Part shown: positions 62,485-64,000 of the stretch, piece by piece
How the letters are laid out: each line of letters opens with the position of its first letter
How positions within the stretch are numbered: the first letter of the stretch is position 1
From: Streptomyces sp. ERV7
GTDB taxonomy: Bacteria; Actinomycetota; Actinomycetes; Streptomycetales; Streptomycetaceae
Length of the DNA stretch: 64,000 nt
Direction of reading: 5' to 3'
NCBI RefSeq assembly: GCF_001653515.1
Contig: NZ_LYOY01000001.1
Location: 1-64,000, forward strand
Made by a program: the position numbers and the translations under genes
Notes under the pieces: model-generated
What the model saw: the letters and a program-made list of their open reading frames with translations, nothing else
Told to the model about the DNA's origin: nothing
Databases searched by the model: none

Positions 62485-63006
62485 ATGGCACAACGCTCGA
62501 TCCGTGTATTCGGCCAGACTGCCGTGGCTGTTGGTCTTGCCTACACCGCGCTTGTCGCAGGCGGGCCAGCTGCGCACGCCAGCGACCCCTACGACGGGAT
62601 GCGCACCTTCGACATCTCCGTGAGTGGAGCCCGCTACAAGGGCGCTATCGCCTGGGCCGTCAGCAGTTACTCGCCGCCGCAGACGACCGCGAAGGTCTTC
62701 AACGCGGTGGTGTCGGACACTGCGCCCGACGACTACCGGGCTGTGGCCTACGTGCACTGGGAGAACGTCCCCCACGAGTACCACTGCCTTCCCAACACTG
62801 ATCCGCCGATCTGCGGGTGGGAAGACGGCACCCGCGAGAAGGCCGATGTGCAGATCACCTCGGCCACCCCCAACGGGGTTTCCTCCTCGGCGAACTGGGG
62901 CCCCAAGACGGTGACGGGCCGTTGGGAGAACATCCGGGTCCAAGTGTGCACAGAGCAGTGGCGATACACACCGCACCGGATCATCGCCTGTTCCGGCTGG
63001 AAGTAA
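62485..63006 (+). CDS. Secreted protein of unknown function
   Basis: A 173-residue protein with signal peptide GQTAVAVGLAYTALVAGGPA (cleavage after AHA). The beta-rich mature domain (FDISVSGARYKGAIAWAVSS, TVTGRWENIRVQVCTEQWRY) has four Cys that could form two disulfides (CLPNTDPPIC; C..C near the end). ATG 62485 behind GGGGAG. Family not recognised. It lies inside the mobile region and may be cargo. Confidence 0.78.
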   Translation: MAQRSIRVFGQTAVAVGLAYTALVAGGPAAHASDPYDGMRTFDISVSGARYKGAIAWAVSSYSPPQTTAKVFNAVVSDTAPDDYRAVAYVHWENVPHEYHCLPNTDPPICGWEDGTREKADVQITSATPNGVSSSANWGPKTVTGRWENIRVQVCTEQWRYTPHRIIACSGWK

Positions 63007-63063
63007 CACGTCCACCTGCCCGTGCACTCCACGGAGCTATCGTCAAGACCTGTGGATCACCGA

Positions 63064-63369
63064 TCAGAACCAGTTGATCGTGTCCTTCAGGAGACGGGCG
63101 ATCTTCGCGCGGATTGTCGCGTTCGCCCGCCAGGCTTCTTCGGTTTGAACGCTGGCGATGGTGACCCCGGCCCGGCCGGCCGGGTTGTGCACCGGTGTCA
63201 TGCGGCCGTTGGCGATCAGCATCCCGAGGCGGGCCAGCGAGACGCCCAGTCGGCGGGCGGCATCCGGCTGGGACATCCAGGCGTTGTCCTCGACCGTGTC
63301 GACCTTGAGCAGGGTGTAGCCGCGGTGGCGCCGCGGCCCTGACCACCCTCGTCGGCTGTGGTGGCTCAT
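63064..63369 (-). CDS. Small helix-turn-helix protein coupled to a transposase
   Basis: About 101 residues with a MerR/excisionase-like HTH (MSQPDAARRLGVSLARLGML, ANGRMTPVHNPAGRAGVTIA) and a helical C-terminus. ATG 63367-63369 overlaps the transposase stop (TGATG), so the two are translated together; GTG 63370-63372 is an alternative. A downstream HTH gene is not a usual part of IS256-type elements. It may regulate the transposase. Confidence 0.7.
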   Translation of the reverse strand: MSHHSRRGWSGPRRHRGYTLLKVDTVEDNAWMSQPDAARRLGVSLARLGMLIANGRMTPVHNPAGRAGVTIASVQTEEAWRANATIRAKIARLLKDTINWF

Positions 63370-64000
63370 CACGCTGCCGCCGCCTTCGGCCGCTCGACCA
63401 GCTGGCCGCGTTCGAAGCGGGCGCCGTTGCGGACGAGGGCGACGAGGTGGGGTGCGGTGATCGCGCGCCAGCGGGCCTGGGCGGACTCGACGAGCTTAAA
63501 CACCATCGCCAGGGCCGCGGCTGGGCTGCCGGCGCCGCGGGTGACCTTGGTCCGCAGCTTTACCGTGCTGAAGGTCGACTCGATCGGATTTGTCGTGCGC
63601 AGGTGGACCCAGTGCTCGGCCGGGAAGCCGTAGAACGCCAGGAGTTCATCGACGTCGTTGGTGATCTTCGTGACGGCCTTGGGCCACTTCGCGCCGTAGG
63701 CGCGCCCGAAGTCCTTCACCGCCTTCTCGGCGTGGTCGCGATCCTCGGCGTTGTAGATTTCCTGGAGGGCCTTCTTCGCGCCGGGCTGCGCGGACTTCGG
63801 TAGCGCGTTCATGACATTGCGGACCTTGTGAACCCAGCACCTCTGGTGCCTGGCCTGCGGAAACACCTCGGCCAGGGCCTTCCAGAGCCCCATGGCGCCA
63901 TCGCCGACGACCAGCTCGGGATCCGTCATGCCGCGCCGGCGGCAGTCCCGCAGCAAGTCGGCCCAGGACTCGGTCGACTCGCGCAGGCCCTCGGCGAGCG
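63369..64000 (-). mobile_element. IS256-family transposase, C-terminal two-thirds (runs off the right edge)
   Basis: At least 209 residues of a mutator-type DDE transposase. Markers are ELVVGDGAMGLWKALAEVFP (second catalytic Asp), ARHQRCWVHKVRNVMNALPK (the C-x2-H motif), and HLRTTNPIESTFSTVKLRTK (catalytic Glu in NPIEST). The first Asp and the N-terminus lie beyond the window. Inverted repeats could not be located. Confidence 0.88.

Overview
The window is high-GC DNA with strong third-position GC bias, frequent GTG and TTG starts, and many 4-base stop/start overlaps. Its gene families (LtrA, NB-ARC/TPR regulators of AfsR type, AzlCD, SWIM/SNF2 pairs, DUF6225-like and I78 proteins, P68 RBP/TagC-like propellers) are typical of Streptomyces or a close relative. 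It looks like a chromosome arm or accessory-rich stretch. All identifications rest on reading the sequence, without database searches.

Layout. 1-3.7 kb: a partial gene, an LtrA membrane protein, and two acetyltransferases around a TetR gene with its palindromic operator. 4.0-7.7 kb: a large HTH-NTPase-TM-WD40 protein, closed by an 87-bp element with 22-bp inverted repeats. 7.8-13.3 kb: a DUF3592-like protein, a serine-hydrolase fold lacking its catalytic lysine, a lipoprotein, and a scar where a truncated histidine kinase meets a truncated NB-ARC/TPR regulator. 13.2-17.6 kb: a six-gene minus-strand operon (BacA-like prephenate-family protein, DUF6421-like protein, NTF2-fold protein, class IV aminotransferase, AzlC, AzlD), mostly joined by 4-base overlaps. 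It reads as an unassigned small-molecule (amino-acid-like) pathway with its exporter. 18-24 kb: an oxidoreductase, a frameshifted AraC gene, an EF-G-binding-type zinc-finger protein divergent from a TetR gene across a second perfect operator, an SGNH hydrolase and an intact serine hydrolase. 24-28.5 kb: a group of secreted or surface-type proteins.

28.5-38 kb: NUDIX, a phosphotransferase-like protein, GNAT, then an FAD amine/amino-acid oxidase divergent from a five-gene peptide ABC importer. The last ATPase of that importer is truncated and abuts a threonine synthase C-terminal fragment. 38-42 kb: HAD, YciO, and an operon of reprolysin-like protease, Cu-type SOD and DUF6225-like protein. 42.6-48 kb: small monooxygenase-fold protein, Ser/Thr kinase, lipoprotein, periplasmic binding protein, a solitary ctaD, I78 inhibitor. 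48.4-51 kb: a frameshifted HEAT-repeat gene. 51-59 kb: TrmO-like protein, small membrane protein, acyl desaturase, SNF2 helicase coupled to a SWIM protein, aldehyde dehydrogenase.

59.4 kb to the end is a mobile region: tyrosine integrase overlapping an excisionase-type gene, a 31-nt perfect palindrome, a relic CRISPR unit with exact I-E-like spacing (29-nt repeats, 32-nt spacer), a tiny Lsr2-like DNA-binding protein among AAACG-nn-CGTTT palindromes, a secreted orphan, and an IS256-type transposase coupled to a small HTH gene. Several genes are broken by frameshifts or junctions, which may reflect real decay or base-calling errors in C/G runs.
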